64,000 nt of DNA from Pectobacterium sp. PL152 (GCA_021907015.1 CP091064.1:1302001-1366000); one strand, 5' to 3'; positions 10,021 through 21,029 are shown, counted from the first letter of the stretch. Notes: generated by a model from the sequence alone, not told the origin. Made by a program: numbers and translations.

Positions 10021-11241
10021 ATGTCTCTTCCGCAACACGCTGTATCACCCCAGCCGCAACCGGGGCTCAGTCTATCTTTGACCCTGATTATGTCTGTCGC
10101 GACCGGCCTCGCCGTCGCCAGTAACTATTATGCTCAGCCGCTGCTGGAAACCATTGCCAGAGTGTTTGAGCTTTCCGTCAATCAGGCGGGGTTCATTGTC
10201 ACCGCCGCACAGTTGGGTTACGCCGTCGGCCTGCTGTTTTTGGTTCCGCTGGGGGACATGTTTGAACGCCGAACGCTGATCGTCGGCATGACGTTACTCG
10301 CCGCAGGCGGAATGCTGCTCACCGCCTCCGCGCCCACGCTCTGGATCATGATTGCCGGTACGGCGTTAACCGGGCTGTTCTCCGTTGTCGCCCAGTTGCT
10401 GGTACCTCTCGCCGCGACGCTGGCGACGCCAGAAACGCGCGGTAAAGTGGTCGGCACGATTATGAGTGGCCTTCTGCTGGGGATTCTACTGGCGCGCACC
10501 GTCGCGGGTGCGCTGGCTTCACTCGGCGACTGGCGCACCGTGTACTGGGTTGCCAGCACGCTGATGGTTATCATGGCGCTGATTCTGTGGCGGGCATTGC
10601 CGCGCATTCCTCAGCAAAGCACGCTGAACTACCCACAGTTGCTGATCTCAATCTTCCGCCTGTTCTCCACTACCCCGCTGCTGCGCACGCGCGCTATTCT
10701 GGGCTGTCTGTCCTTTGCCAATTTCAGCATTCTGTGGACGTCGATGGCATTCCTGCTGGCTTCACCGCCCTACGGTTACTCCGAAGGCGTTATCGGCCTG
10801 TTCGGGCTGGTTGGCGCAGCGGGCGCACTAGCGGCCTCCCGCGCCGGGCGTCTGGTCGATCAGGGTAAAGCCAAGCCGACCACCAGCGTGGGGATTATCC
10901 TGCTTTTGCTTTCATGGGGCTTTATCGCGCTCGGTATTCAGTCCGTGGCGGCGCTGCTCATTGGTATTATCGTGCTGGATCTGGCGGTTCAGGGCGTGCA
11001 CGTAACCAATCAAAGCGTAATCTACCGAATGATGCCCGAAGCACGTAATCGCCTGACGGCTGGCTATATGACCAGCTACTTCATCGGCGGCGCATTGGGC
11101 TCACTTCTCTCTGCCTCGGCTTACCAGCAATGGGGCTGGCTGGGCGTCTGTGCCGCAGGCGGCATTATCAGCCTGTTGAACCTGCTGGTGTGGTGGCGCA
11201 GCCATCATCACGAGACACAGGAAGCCATGGCGGCGCTGTAG
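10021..11241 (+). CDS. MFS transporter (YgaY-like)
   Basis: A 406-residue major facilitator with 12 predicted membrane segments. The MFS motif A variant between TM2 and TM3 is visible as PLGDMFERRTLI near residue 80. In E. coli the same position between proX and ygaZ holds ygaY, an MFS pseudogene; here the frame is intact. Similar proteins are drug/sugar-efflux type exporters, but no substrate can be read from the sequence. Start ATG 10021; no strong ribosome site is visible upstream. Confidence 0.8.
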   Translation: MSLPQHAVSPQPQPGLSLSLTLIMSVATGLAVASNYYAQPLLETIARVFELSVNQAGFIVTAAQLGYAVGLLFLVPLGDMFERRTLIVGMTLLAAGGMLLTASAPTLWIMIAGTALTGLFSVVAQLLVPLAATLATPETRGKVVGTIMSGLLLGILLARTVAGALASLGDWRTVYWVASTLMVIMALILWRALPRIPQQSTLNYPQLLISIFRLFSTTPLLRTRAILGCLSFANFSILWTSMAFLLASPPYGYSEGVIGLFGLVGAAGALAASRAGRLVDQGKAKPTTSVGIILLLLSWGFIALGIQSVAALLIGIIVLDLAVQGVHVTNQSVIYRMMPEARNRLTAGYMTSYFIGGALGSLLSASAYQQWGWLGVCAAGGIISLLNLLVWWRSHHHETQEAMAAL

Positions 11242-11423
11242 CCCTTCTCATTGTCACTCTCCCGGTCGAAACCTTCTCATTCCAGAAAGTTTCCTCCGGG
11301 AAAGTTCCGCCCGAGACCATTACACCAAAAATCATCACGTCCGTTTCGCAATAGCGTGAAATTCCGGTAACGCTTTGCTAGTGTTATCGATTAATTTCCT
11401 TTAAGTACAAAAATATCAGGCCA

Positions 11424-12164
11424 GTGAAGACATTAACCACACCCGCATCATCGGTACCGACAAAATCTGCGTCTTTTCGCGAAGGCGTCTTTGACAGTCT
11501 GCCGATAGTTATCGGCTACATGCCTGTGGCATTCGCGTTTGGCATGAACGCCGTCAAGTTAGGATTTACGCCGCTGGAAGGCATTTTTCTCTCCTGCATC
11601 ATTTACGCTGGCGCCAGTCAGTTCGTCATCACCGCCCTGCTCAGCGCAGGCATGTCCATCTGGGTGGCGGCCTTGACCGTCATGGCGATGGATGTCCGCC
11701 ATGTACTGTACGGGCCTGCGTTACGGCATCGCATTGCACAACGGCTGCCAACCCGAAAGACTGCGCTCTGGGCGTTCGGCCTGACGGACGAAGTCTTTGC
11801 CGCCGCCGCGACCCGGCTGGCGAAAGATAACCGACGCTGGTCAGAAAACTGGATGATGGGCGTATCACTACTCGCCTGGCTCTCATGGGTGCTCGGCACG
11901 GTGATCGGCGCCGTATTCGGCAACGGCCCATTGGATGACTACCCGGCTGTCGAAGCCGCGCTGTCTTTCATGTTACCCGCGCTTTTCCTGAGCTTTTTAC
12001 TCGCCTCTTTCAAGCGCAAACAAAGTCTGGTCGTGGCCTGCGCGCTAGGCGGCGCGCTACTGGGATTACTGCTTTCCTCCATTCCAGCCGCAATACTGCT
12101 CGGCATTCTCAGCGGCTGTCTGGCGTCGCTGGTTAACCCCGGTACGTCACAGGTGAACACATGA
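11424..12164 (+). CDS. ygaZ: L-valine exporter large subunit YgaZ (AzlC family)
   Basis: A 246-residue AzlC-family inner-membrane protein. With YgaH it forms an exporter for L-valine (and methionine) in E. coli. The conserved [11 protein letters not shown] and [12 protein letters not shown] blocks around residues 62 and 92 are present, as is [13 protein letters not shown] near 190. The start is GTG at 11424. The stop overlaps the ygaH ATG by 4 nt (ATGA), so translation is coupled. In E. coli the pair is linked to mprA, as here. Confidence 0.9.
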   Translation: MKTLTTPASSVPTKSASFREGVFDSLPIVIGYMPVAFAFGMNAVKLGFTPLEGIFLSCIIYAGASQFVITALLSAGMSIWVAALTVMAMDVRHVLYGPALRHRIAQRLPTRKTALWAFGLTDEVFAAAATRLAKDNRRWSENWMMGVSLLAWLSWVLGTVIGAVFGNGPLDDYPAVEAALSFMLPALFLSFLLASFKRKQSLVVACALGGALLGLLLSSIPAAILLGILSGCLASLVNPGTSQVNT

Positions 12165-12489
12165 GTACGGAAGTCATTCTTATCGGACTGATTGTGGGGT
12201 TGGTGAACTACCTCTTCCGCTATCTGCCTCTCCGGCTGAGCGCTTCGCGCGCTTCCGGCTCACTGCAGCGCGGTAAAAAGCACTGATACTGGACAGCATC
12301 GGCATTGCCTCTATCTGTGCGCTGCTGATCGTTTCCAGCGTACCGGATATTCTCGCGCATCACGAAAAACTGCTGCCAACGCTGGTAGGCTTTATTACGT
12401 TGACGGCCTGTTTTTATAAAACCCGCAGTATCGTCTTATCGACATTACTGGGAGCGCTGTGCTACGGAATTGCTTTTAAGCTGCTTTGA
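12161..12489 (+). CDS. ygaH: L-valine exporter small subunit YgaH (AzlD family), frameshifted
   Basis: Small membrane partner of YgaZ, about 109 residues once repaired. Reading from ATG 12161 gives the family start ending in a stop at 12284-12286. Adding one G at the aaaaag run (12275-12280) restores [17 protein letters not shown] and the rest of the family pattern, including LPTLVGF and FYKTRSIV, down to TGA 12487-12489. Because the break is one missing base in a run, it is probably a sequencing error. It is too short in either frame to be seen without joining. Confidence 0.8.
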
Positions 12490-12677
12490 ATCCGCAGTCT
12501 GAATTATCAAATAAGATTTTGATTTAAATAAAGTAAACGGTGAATTATTTCCACATCATGCGATTCTCCGCTTACTTTCTGTCACAGAAATAAGCACAAT
12601 TTCCCACCTGAATGCCGTTTACCCATTTAGTAACATTAGTTACTATGCATACCGTGATTAATGAGGTTTATATAAAA

Positions 12678-13193
12678 ATGGACAGTTCATTCACTCCTAT
12701 AGAACAAATGCTCGACCTACGTGCTTCACGTAAACCCGGATTTCCACGTCAGGAAGTTTTGCTACTACGTCTATTCATGCACGTTCAGGGCAAAATTTTG
12801 GAACACAGAAACAGAATGCTGAAAGATCAGGGAATCAACGAAACCCTCTTCATGGCATTGCTGACGCTGGAATCTCAGGAATCTTACAGTATTCAACCTT
12901 CCGAGCTCAGCGCCGCACTAGGATCTTCACGTACGAATGCAACGCGCATCGCTGACGATCTGGAGAAAAGAGGCTGGATAGAGCGACGTGAAAGCAACAG
13001 CGATAGACGCTGCCTGCACCTGCACCTGACGGAAGAAGGGAAAGCGTTTCTCGGTCAACTGCTTCCACCACAGCACAGCAGCCTGCATGTACTTTGTTCA
13101 TCCCTTGAATCCGGCGAGCAAAAGCAGCTCGAAACCCTGATGAGAAAACTTCTGGTTCGGCTCGATGAAATGGACGATCTCGATAACCTATAA
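12678..13193 (+). CDS. mprA: Transcriptional repressor MprA (EmrR), MarR family
   Basis: A 171-residue MarR-type winged-helix regulator. In E. coli it represses the emrRAB operon and is released by protonophores and other drugs. The start is set at ATG 12678 ([12 protein letters not shown]), equal to the E. coli start and preceded by gaggt; an upstream in-frame ATG at 12612 would add 22 residues with no family match. Recognition-helix region [31 protein letters not shown] is the most conserved block. It is followed, after about 310 bp, by emrA. Confidence 0.94.
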   Translation: MDSSFTPIEQMLDLRASRKPGFPRQEVLLLRLFMHVQGKILEHRNRMLKDQGINETLFMALLTLESQESYSIQPSELSAALGSSRTNATRIADDLEKRGWIERRESNSDRRCLHLHLTEEGKAFLGQLLPPQHSSLHVLCSSLESGEQKQLETLMRKLLVRLDEMDDLDNL

Positions 13194-13280
13194 CGTCGAT
13201 AACCAATAGCATCGACAGTCAATAGCAACAGAAAAACAACAACAAAGAATCATAGTCGGCACCTTTTTCACCCGGAATGA

Positions 13281-13300
13281 CCCGATGCGTACGTATCGGG
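13281..13300. repeat. 20-bp near-palindrome upstream of emrA
   Basis: cccgatgcgtacgtatcggg is a near-perfect dyad with a CGTACG centre, followed by gggtttt. It could be a terminator for mprA or an operator; the T run is short, so the role is open. Confidence 0.35.
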
Positions 13301-13328
13301 CAGGTGGGTTTTGCTGCGAAAAATACGC

Positions 13329-13471
13329 ATGACCAGCCCGCAGTCGCAACATGCGACCTGGCAAAACGGCAATCTCACGCTCCGGGCGCGGCGATCTGAA
13401 AGCTCCCCGAAGCTGCACAGCAAGATGAATTCATTGCGACTATCGCCAGGCTGCACAGTCTGGTGCGATAG
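13329..13471 (+). CDS. Possible small ORF (47 aa after frame repair)
   Basis: From ATG 13329 the reading MTSPQSQHATWQNG runs in one frame; adding one C to the run at about 13402-13405 shifts into a frame reading PEAAQQDEFIATIARLHSLVR and a TAG at 13469-13471. The required repair is the same kind of undercall that breaks other genes in the window. There is no strong ribosome site and I recognise no family, so this is only a candidate leader-type peptide between mprA and emrA. Confidence 0.25.
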
Positions 13472-13504
13472 CCGATACAAAGAGAATAAAAAAGAGAGAA
13501 CAGC

Positions 13505-14679
13505 ATGAGTGAAAGTGTGGAAAATCAGGTGCCGAAAACGCCACAAAGAAACAAAAACAGCAACGTAAGCGAGTGCTATCGCTGATGACATTTATTTTCG
13601 TCGTGCTGGGCTGCGCCTGGCTGGTTTACTGGTTCCTGGTACTCAGACACCACCAAAGCACCGACGATGCCTACGTCGCAGGTAATCAGATTCAGATCAT
13701 GGCGCAGGTCAGCGGCAGCGTCACCCATGTTAACGTCGACAATACCGATTTTGTTAAGCAGGGACAGGTATTGGTGGAGCTTGATCCTACCGATGCTCAG
13801 CAGGCATTTGAACGTGCGAAAACCGCTCTGGCCAACAGCGTGCGCCAGACGCATCAGTTGATTATTAACAGCAAGCAGTACCAGGCCAATATTGAACTGC
13901 GCCAAACCGAGTTGAACAAGGCGCAAAGCGACTTGAGCCGCCGGGAAGCATTGGGCAGTGCCAATGCCATCGGGCGTGAAGAAGTGCAGCATGCTCGTGA
14001 TGCCGTCGCGACCGCCAAAGCCGCGCTGGAAGTCGCCAGACAGCAATATCAGGCGAATCAGGCAATGATTCTGGATACGCCGCTTGAGAAGCAGCCTGCC
14101 ATACAACAAGCCTCGGTAGAAATGCGCGATGCCTGGCTGGCGTTGCAGCGTACCAAAATCGTCAGCCCGATCGACGGCTATGTCTCACGCCGCAGCGTGC
14201 AGATTGGCGCGCGTATCTCTTCAACGTCAGCGCTGATGGCCGTCGTTCCCGCCAATCACCTGTGGGTCGATGCTAACTTCAAAGAGACGCAGTTAGCCAA
14301 TATGCGTATCGGTCAACCCGCTACCGTCGTCGCGGATATCTACGGTGATGATGTGGTGTATCAGGGAAAAGTGGTCGGCCTCGATATGGGAACCGGTAGC
14401 GCGTTCTCGCTGCTGCCCGCCCAGAACGCCACCGGCAACTGGATCAAAGTCGTTCAGCGTCTGCCCGTCCGTATTGAACTCGATCCACAGCAGGTCGCCG
14501 AACATCCGTTGCGTATCGGCCTGTCCGCGCTGGTTAATGTCGATACGGCCAATACCGAAGGCAGCGCGCTATCAGAAACCTCACGCACCACGCCAGCTTA
14601 CCAAAGCGATGCGCTGACGCTGGATCTCACCCCTGTTAACCAGGATATCAGCGCCATTATTCAGGCGAACGCCGGTTAA
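13505..14679 (+). CDS. emrA: Multidrug efflux membrane fusion protein EmrA, frameshifted near start
   Basis: Periplasmic adaptor of the EmrAB-TolC pump. The family start is at ATG 13505 (MSESVENQVPKTPQ), but the frame changes at the aaa run 13545-13547; one more A gives KKQKQQRKRVLSL and joins the main frame. The rest is canonical: one N-terminal membrane anchor, TDDAYVAGNQIQIMAQVSG, lipoyl halves, a long coiled-coil hairpin (about 100-200) and ANFKETQLANMRIGQPA. Repaired length is about 391 residues, equal to E. coli. The internal ATG 13573 is not the true start. It precedes emrB by 17 nt. Confidence 0.92.
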
Positions 14680-14696
14680 TCGGGCAGGAGAGAAAC

Positions 14697-16232
14697 GTGC
14701 AGAGAGAACCGCTTAAAGGTGCCAGTCTGGCCTGGATGACCGTTGCTCTGTCGCTGGCAACGTTTATGCAGGTGCTGGATTCCACCATCGCCAACGTCGC
14801 TATTCCGACCATCGCCGGTAATCTGGGTGCGTCTAACTCGCAGGGAACATGGGTCATCACCTCGTTCGGGGTCGCTAACGCCATCTCCATCCCTATCACC
14901 GGCTGGCTGGCCAAACGGTTTGGTGAAGTCCGCCTGTTCCTGTGGTCAACGGCGCTCTTCGCCCTGACGTCTTGGCTGTGTGGGGTATCCACCAGCCTGG
15001 AAATGCTGATTTTCGCCCGCGTGTTGCAGGGGATTGTCGCCGGGCCGCTGATCCCGCTGTCACAGAGTCTGTTGCTCAGCAACTATCCTCCCGCGAAACG
15101 CAGCATCGCCTTGGCGTTGTGGTCAATGACCGTGGTCGTCGCACCGATCTGTGGCCCGATTCTGGGCGGCTGGATTAGCGACAACTATCACTGGGGCTGG
15201 ATATTCTTCATCAACGTTCCGCTGGGCATCGCCGTGGTGTTTATTGCCATGCAAACGCTGCGCGGGCGAGAAACCAAAACCGAGATCAAGCCCATCGATA
15301 CTATCGGGCTGGCGCTGTTGATCGTCGGCATCGGTAGCCTGCAGATGATGCTTGACCGCGGGAAAGAGCTGGACTGGTTTAACTCGACGGAAATCATCAC
15401 TCTGACCGTGGTGGCCGTGGTCGCGATAGCGTTCCTGATTGTCTGGGAACTCACGGACGATCACCCAGTGGTGGATTTGTCGCTGTTTAAATCGCGCAAC
15501 TTCACCATTGGCTGTCTGTGTATCAGTCTCGCCTACATGTTCTACTTTGGGGCGATCGTACTCTTGCCGCAGCTGTTGCAGGAGGTGTATGGCTATACCG
15601 CCACCTGGGCTGGGCTGGCATCTGCACCCGTTGGGCTGATGCCGGTGGTGCTGTCGCCGATTATCGGTCGCTTCGCACCGCGTCTGGACATGCGCAAGCT
15701 CGTGACGTTCAGCTTTATTATGTATGCCGTCTGCTTCTATTGGCGTGCTTACACCTTCGAGCCGGGCATGGATTTCGGTGCCTCGGCCTGGCCGCAGTTC
15801 GTTCAGGGGTTTGCCGTGGCCTGCTTCTTCATGCCTCTGACCACCATCACGCTGTCTGGGCTTCCGCCGGAGCGGCTGGCGGCAGCGTCGAGCCTGTCGA
15901 ACTTTGCCCGAACGCTGGCGGGATCGATCGGAACATCAATAACCACCACGCTCTGGACACAGCGCGAATCGCTGCACCATGCGCACCTGACGGAATCAAT
16001 CACGCCGTATAACCCGATCGCGCAGGAAACGTACCAGCAGCTTCAGGCGATGGGAATGAACCAAACACAGGCCTCGGCCTACATCGCAGAACAGATCACC
16101 GCACAGGGGCTGATTATCTCCGCCAACGAGATTTTCTGGGCCGCCGCAGCCGTATTCCTGATACTGCTGGTGCTGGTCTGGTTCGCTAAACCGCCCTTTA
16201 CTACCGGCGGTGGCGGTGGTGGCGCGCACTAG
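14697..16232 (+). CDS. emrB: Multidrug efflux MFS transporter EmrB
   Basis: A 511-residue DHA2-family proton antiporter with 14 membrane segments; with EmrA and TolC it expels hydrophobic drugs and uncouplers. Motif A-like GWLAKRFGEVRLFL and motif C-like APICGPILGG are visible, and the C-terminus is a Gly-rich tail ending GAH as in E. coli. The start is GTG 14697, with gggcaggag about 8 nt upstream. Cotranscribed with emrA and followed by a strong terminator. Confidence 0.95.
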   Translation: MQREPLKGASLAWMTVALSLATFMQVLDSTIANVAIPTIAGNLGASNSQGTWVITSFGVANAISIPITGWLAKRFGEVRLFLWSTALFALTSWLCGVSTSLEMLIFARVLQGIVAGPLIPLSQSLLLSNYPPAKRSIALALWSMTVVVAPICGPILGGWISDNYHWGWIFFINVPLGIAVVFIAMQTLRGRETKTEIKPIDTIGLALLIVGIGSLQMMLDRGKELDWFNSTEIITLTVVAVVAIAFLIVWELTDDHPVVDLSLFKSRNFTIGCLCISLAYMFYFGAIVLLPQLLQEVYGYTATWAGLASAPVGLMPVVLSPIIGRFAPRLDMRKLVTFSFIMYAVCFYWRAYTFEPGMDFGASAWPQFVQGFAVACFFMPLTTITLSGLPPERLAAASSLSNFARTLAGSIGTSITTTLWTQRESLHHAHLTESITPYNPIAQETYQQLQAMGMNQTQASAYIAEQITAQGLIISANEIFWAAAAVFLILLVLVWFAKPPFTTGGGGGGAH

Positions 16233-16249
16233 CACTTCGCAAACGGTCT

Positions 16250-16292
16250 TTCCCCTTCCGCCAGCAGCAGGCAGAAGGGGAACCTTCTTTTA
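16250..16292 (+). terminator. emrAB terminator
   Basis: Stem ttccccttc-cgcc with ggc-agaaggggaa, short loop, then a T-rich tail (ccttctttta), just after emrB. Confidence 0.7.
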
Positions 16293-16438
16293 CCCTCCCC
16301 TTCCCTGATTAATCAGGCGCCTCCCGCCACACTCCTGATAGCGCTGTAGCGAATAACGATTTACAGATTCGGGATAAACATATTTTCACATTCCGATTAC
16401 AATGCGCCTCTTTTTATTCGGGGAATAGTGGTTCTGCT

Positions 16439-17623
16439 ATGTCACAGGTTTTACATTTCATTTTGGCAACGGCGGCAATTTTTTTGCTGGCGTTACTCGT
16501 CAGCCACGACAGAAAGCGTATTCGACTGCGCTTTATTGTGCAGTTGCTGGTCATTGAGGTTTTGCTGGCCTATTTCCTTTTGCATTCCAGCATTGGGCTT
16601 AACGCGATTAGTTCCTTTGCCGGTTTGTTTGAAAAGCTCTTATCTTTCGCCAATCAAGGCACCGACTTTGTGTTTGGCGGCATGAACGCACAAGGGCTTT
16701 CTTTTATCTTCCTCAATGTGCTCTGCCCTATCGTCTTTATTTCCGCGCTGATCGGTATTTTGCAGCACTGGCGAATTTTACCTTTGATTATCAAAGGGAT
16801 TGGTACGTTGTTGTCCAAGGTCAACGGGATGGGGAAACTGGAGTCGTTTAACGCCGTCAGTACGCTGATGCTCGGGCAGTCGGAGAACTTTATCGTCTAT
16901 AAAGGCATCATCGCTGACATGTCGCCACGGCGGATGTACACGATGGCCGCGACGGCGATGTCGACCGTTTCTATGTCGATCATCAGCGCCTACATGACCA
17001 TGCTGGACGCCAAATACGTCGTTGCAGCACTGATTCTGAATATGTTCAGCACCTTTATCGTTCTGTCGATCATCAACCCTTACCAGCCTGACGACGAACC
17101 AGAACTGAAGCTGGAAAAGCTGCACGAAGACCAAAGCTTCTTTGAAATGCTGGGAGAATACATTCTTGCCGGTTTTAAAGTGGCGATGATTATTATGGCA
17201 ATGCTGATCGGCTTCGTAGCCTTGATTGCTGCCGTGAACGCGCTGTTCAGCACCGTCTTCGGCGTTAGCTTCCAGGCGATCATGGGCTATGTCTTTTCAC
17301 CGCTGGCCTGGCTGATCGGCATTCCCTCTTCCGATATCCTGAACGCGGGCAGCATCATGGCTACCAAGCTGGTGGCGAATGAATTCGTTGCCATGATTGA
17401 ACTGAAGAAGATCGCGGCAGAGATGTCACCACGCGGACTGGGCATTTTGTCCGTATTCCTGATCTCTTTCGCCAACTTCGCGTCAATTGGCATTATCGCG
17501 GGCGCCATCAAAGGGCTGAATGAAGCACAGGGCAACGTGGTATCGCGCTTCGGCCTGAAGCTGGTTTATGGCTCTACGCTGGTGAGTTTACTGTCTGCGG
17601 CAGTGGCAGGACTGGTGCTATAG
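16439..17623 (+). CDS. nupC: Proton-coupled nucleoside transporter NupC
   Basis: A 394-residue concentrative nucleoside transporter that imports nucleosides (except guanine nucleosides in E. coli) with protons across the inner membrane. It matches E. coli NupC closely: [53 protein letters not shown] and [13 protein letters not shown] are all present. Its more distant paralogue NupX lacks several of these. The gene stands alone. In E. coli nupC lies elsewhere, next to mntH, so the emrB-nupC neighbourhood differs. Confidence 0.95.
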   Translation: MSQVLHFILATAAIFLLALLVSHDRKRIRLRFIVQLLVIEVLLAYFLLHSSIGLNAISSFAGLFEKLLSFANQGTDFVFGGMNAQGLSFIFLNVLCPIVFISALIGILQHWRILPLIIKGIGTLLSKVNGMGKLESFNAVSTLMLGQSENFIVYKGIIADMSPRRMYTMAATAMSTVSMSIISAYMTMLDAKYVVAALILNMFSTFIVLSIINPYQPDDEPELKLEKLHEDQSFFEMLGEYILAGFKVAMIIMAMLIGFVALIAAVNALFSTVFGVSFQAIMGYVFSPLAWLIGIPSSDILNAGSIMATKLVANEFVAMIELKKIAAEMSPRGLGILSVFLISFANFASIGIIAGAIKGLNEAQGNVVSRFGLKLVYGSTLVSLLSAAVAGLVL

Positions 17624-17804
17624 TCCTTTATCATAAATAGATGGGTTAAAAACCATCATACTAATGACAGAGTCACATATTAGGGAAACACGGGGATGAG
17701 GTTCCCGCAGGGATGCCTCACCTCGTGGTAGCCCCGAGTATCTCGATCTCATCGCGATGATTTTTGACAATATCATCGGCCCCTGAAAAGGGGCTGATTC
17801 AGGA

Positions 17805-18245
17805 TCAGAATGCGACGCAGACGGGCGCATCAATCCGCATGACGGATTCCTGCGCGAAACGTGATTTGTAGGTGGTGCGCAGCGCTTCAATATCGCGCTC
17901 TTTATCAGCGCCATGAATCAACATCAGCGCCTTGCTGTTCTCCCGAGCAACCACTCCATCGTTCCCCAGCCATTGGCCTTTGGCATCGAACACCGTTAAC
18001 CCTTCTTTAAAGCGCGGCGTCACCTCACCGTCCAGAAACGCTTTCCACTCAGCCTCGGAAATCACCGGGCCAGCAGGACGATTCAAACCAAAATAAAGCG
18101 TGGTCTGTACCTGCTTGTCGCCAATCTGACACGCCTCAGTAGCCGGTGCAGCGGCAACAGCAGTGGATGAACGCGGTAGCGAACTGCAACCGCTTGCCAG
18201 TAGTGCGCCCAACAGCAACGATACCGCGATAACTTTCTGCTTCAT
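17805..18245 (-). CDS. DUF3574 lipoprotein
   Basis: A 146-residue predicted outer-membrane or inner-membrane lipoprotein. Signal peptide with lipobox LLASGC near residue 20. The mature part (TLYFGLNRPAG, then EGLTVFDAKGQW and ENSKALMLIHG) matches DUF3574, a family of unknown function. The start is taken at 18245 (MKQKVIAVS), which puts Lys residues directly before the hydrophobic core; an upstream ATG at 18260 would add five residues. Monocistronic. Confidence 0.75.
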   Translation of the reverse strand: MKQKVIAVSLLLGALLASGCSSLPRSSTAVAAAPATEACQIGDKQVQTTLYFGLNRPAGPVISEAEWKAFLDGEVTPRFKEGLTVFDAKGQWLGNDGVVARENSKALMLIHGADKERDIEALRTTYKSRFAQESVMRIDAPVCVAF

Positions 18246-18312
18246 TACTCGTTCTCTCATCCATGGTTATGCTTTCTCAGGAGAGAATTCCCCTGAGAGC
18301 CGACGCGCACTA

Positions 18313-19461
18313 TCAAGCCTGATTCTGTCGCCACCACTCGGACAGCAAAATGCCCGTTGCGACCGAAATATTCAGACTTTCAACCTTACCAGTACCGCCG
18401 ATAGAGACTTTTACATCCCCTTGTTGCCAGGCGCTATCTGACAGGCCATCCCCTTCCTGGCCTAGCACGATCACGGTTTTCGCCGGAAGCGTCGCTTGCG
18501 ACAATGCCGTGCCTTTATGGCTCGACGTGGTCACGATGGTGTAGCCAGCGCGGCGGAATTCTGCCAGCACGGACAGGAAATCGTCAGCGTTAATCGCCTT
18601 AACGTGTTCCGCCCCACCTTCCGCCGTACGCACGGCCGCGCCGGATTCCAGCAGCGCAGCATCCTGCACCAGAATACCTTTCACGCCGAAATGCGCGCAG
18701 CTGCGCATAATGCCGCCGAGGTTGTGCGGGTTACCCACATCTTCCAGCGCCAGTACACAGTCGTGCTCACCCGCCGTTTTCAGGTACTCACGCACATCCA
18801 TTCCCTGACGCTTTTTAATCAGGAAGCAGACGCCGCCGTGGTGTTCAGTACCGGAAGCCTTAATCAGCTCTTCCTCTTCCACAACGTGGTAAGCCTTGCG
18901 GTTTGCCGCCATCCAACGCAGTGCATCGCGGAAACGCGGCGTCACTTCTTGCAGGAACCAGGCACGAACAATCACTTCAGAACGGTTTTTAAACAGCGCC
19001 TGACAGGCGTTTTCGCCGTAAACCCGAGTTTCTTCCTGACGCTGGCGACGCAGTTGCTCAGGATCGATCTGGCTTTTGCCCGTAATACCGCCGTGATCCG
19101 GCGTTTCGCTGTCGCCCGGCGCACGAGACACGGTTTTCCACGGGGATTCATAACCGCCCGTCTCTTCACCGCGCGGACGCCGAGGACGATCGCCACTGCG
19201 TTCGTTACGATCTTTATTGCCCCACGGCGTTTTATTGCTATCGCCGTCGCGGGACGGATTTTCACGGGCATAGCGCGGGTTAACGTCGCGCGGATGCTTC
19301 GGCTTTTCACGCTGATCCCGTGAGCCGCCGCCATCACGTCGATCGCCACGGCGATCTTTGTCAGCAGGGCGCTTGTTTTTATTCTCTTTCTCGCCCTCAT
19401 CATCACTGCGGACGTACATCACACGGACTTTGCCGCTTTTACTATTGAATGAATCGCTCAT
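18313..19461 (-). CDS. yfiF: SpoU/TrmH-family RNA 2'-O-methyltransferase YfiF
   Basis: A 382-residue protein: N-terminal third (about 1-130) is very rich in Arg, Asp, Lys and Gly and probably disordered/RNA-binding; a SpoU substrate-binding domain follows; the C-terminal third is the SPOUT knot with motif 1 NLGGIMRSC, motif 2 VLGQEGDGL and motif 3 [12 protein letters not shown]. The Arg and Asn residues of these motifs are those used in 2'-O-ribose methylation. The E. coli orthologue has no firmly assigned target. The start is set at 19461 (MSDSFNSKS). Divergent from trxC. Confidence 0.88.
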   Translation of the reverse strand: MSDSFNSKSGKVRVMYVRSDDEGEKENKNKRPADKDRRGDRRDGGGSRDQREKPKHPRDVNPRYARENPSRDGDSNKTPWGNKDRNERSGDRPRRPRGEETGGYESPWKTVSRAPGDSETPDHGGITGKSQIDPEQLRRQRQEETRVYGENACQALFKNRSEVIVRAWFLQEVTPRFRDALRWMAANRKAYHVVEEEELIKASGTEHHGGVCFLIKKRQGMDVREYLKTAGEHDCVLALEDVGNPHNLGGIMRSCAHFGVKGILVQDAALLESGAAVRTAEGGAEHVKAINADDFLSVLAEFRRAGYTIVTTSSHKGTALSQATLPAKTVIVLGQEGDGLSDSAWQQGDVKVSIGGTGKVESLNISVATGILLSEWWRQNQA

Positions 19462-19710
19462 TGTTTTCTCCACCTACGCGCTGGGCGCGAAGATTACCTT
19501 ATGTACACCCGCTTAGCCACACGCTTGTGGTAAAAGAGCGCTAACAGTCAGAAGCTATTGTAGCTATTGGGCAAACCACGTTGTTGCCATAATGTCTCCC
19601 CACCATAATTTATTCACGCTTAAGCAACATGCCGTTGACTTTCTAATGCCGCATTACGCGCATTTTATCAGCGACATCTTTATTTTAGCCCTTTTATCTG
19701 AGGCCCTGTT

Positions 19711-20130
19711 ATGAATACGGTATGTGGATCTTGCCAAACAACCAATCGCCTGCCAGAAGAGCGTGTTGATGACCATGCAAAATGTGGTCGTTGCGGAGAA
19801 ACCTTATTCAGCGGTGACGTCATCAATGCCACAGAGGCAACGCTCGATAAACTGTTGCAGGACGATCTTCCCGTCGTGGTCGACTTCTGGGCACCCTGGT
19901 GCGGCCCCTGCGTCAACTTCGCCCCCGTGTTTGAAAACGTCGCGCAGGAGCGTAATGGGAAAATCCGCTTTATTAAGGTCAATACCGAAGCCGAACCAGC
20001 ACTCAGCGCACGTTTCCGCATCCGCAGCATTCCAACCCTTATGATCTTCAAACAGGGCCAGATGGTCGATATCCTCAACGGCGCATTGCCAAAAGCACCG
20101 TTTGAGAGCTGGCTGGACGAATCGCTGTAG
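19711..20130 (+). CDS. trxC: Thioredoxin 2
   Basis: A 139-residue cytoplasmic thioredoxin with an extra N-terminal zinc ribbon (two CxxC pairs: CGSC near residue 5 and CGRC near 26) and the active site WCGPC near residue 64. The zinc domain distinguishes TrxC from TrxA. In E. coli trxC is induced by OxyR. It lies in the same yfiF-trxC-tapT order as E. coli. Confidence 0.96.
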   Translation: MNTVCGSCQTTNRLPEERVDDHAKCGRCGETLFSGDVINATEATLDKLLQDDLPVVVDFWAPWCGPCVNFAPVFENVAQERNGKIRFIKVNTEAEPALSARFRIRSIPTLMIFKQGQMVDILNGALPKAPFESWLDESL

Positions 20131-20313
20131 AGAATTGGGATAGGATCGTGAGGCATTATTGCCTCCTCCTCTTTTGGTCAACTCGCCTGTCGATTAGAAT
20201 GTCGCCTTTCTGAACCTGCTTCCTAAGCATTAAAACGAAGCAGGTTCGTTGCAGAATCTCATGGCGTCACCTATTTCATGATCAACCATCCTTTAATGGT
20301 CAACCGTCCTACC

Positions 20314-21029
20314 ATGGACAATGCCGTACTCCGCCTGCGCCAGCAGCGTCTTGAGCAGTCAACCAAGCCGTTCCGCGCCCGTGGCTGCCGCGTCGTACGC
20401 TGCCAGCAGTGCTTGCTGCCCGCAACCAACTGTCTGTGCCACACCATTCAGGCGCAGCAATCCCGTAGCCGCTTCTGCCTGGTGATGTTTGATACCGAAC
20501 CGCTAAAACCGAGCAATACCGGACGCCTCATCGCCGATATCCTGCCAGAGACACAGGCGTTTCTCTGGTCACGTACCGATCCCGATCCTCAGTTGCTTGC
20601 GGCTCTGCAAGATCCGGATGTTCAGCCCTATCTGGTTTTCCTTGCCGATGCGGCAGAAGAAGGACGTCAGGTATTTCAGCAGTTCCCCGCAACGGAAAAG
20701 CCCGCCCTGTTTGTCTTGCTTGATGGCACCTGGCCGGAAGCGCGCAAGATGTTCCGCAAAAGCCCCTATCTGGACAATCTGCCAATCCTGTCGCTGAATG
20801 TAGAGGCACTTTCCCGCTATCAACTGCGTGAAGCCAGCAGCGCAGGACAACACTGCACCGCCGAGATTGCCATCGCTCTGCTCGCTCAGGCAGGCGATAC
20901 GGCCGCGGCTGACGCGCGCTATCGCAGCATTTCGACCGTTTTCGGCGACACTATCTGGCAGGGAAATCGCACCACAGCGTGCAGGAAAATTTACCCCTCG
21001 TCACAGCACAACCGGCAGAAAGCGTTTAG
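20314..21029 (+). CDS. tapT: tRNA-uridine aminocarboxypropyltransferase TapT (YfiP), frameshifted near end
   Basis: DTW-domain enzyme that makes acp3U at position 47 of tRNAs from SAM. The motif DGTWPEARKM is near residue 145, and a zinc-type cysteine cluster (CQQCLLPATNCLC) is near residue 28. Start chosen at 20314 (MDNAVLRLRQQR), aligned with E. coli; ATG 20278 would add 12 residues. The observed frame continues to 21045 with no family match, but adding one base at 20911-20920 restores ALSQHFDRFRRHYLAGKSHH and a stop at 21027-21029, as in E. coli. So the C-terminus is probably misread. Confidence 0.82.

Noticed and set aside
17640-17804. Hairpin-rich stretch between nupC and the DUF3574 gene considered as a small RNA
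   Set aside because: One gcccc/ggggc stem is visible without a T run on either side; no promoter could be supported.
18496-19323. 275-codon plus-strand frame antisense to yfiF
   Set aside because: It mirrors the Arg/Gly-rich coding of yfiF (giving Phe/Thr/Ala-rich product) and has no family pattern.
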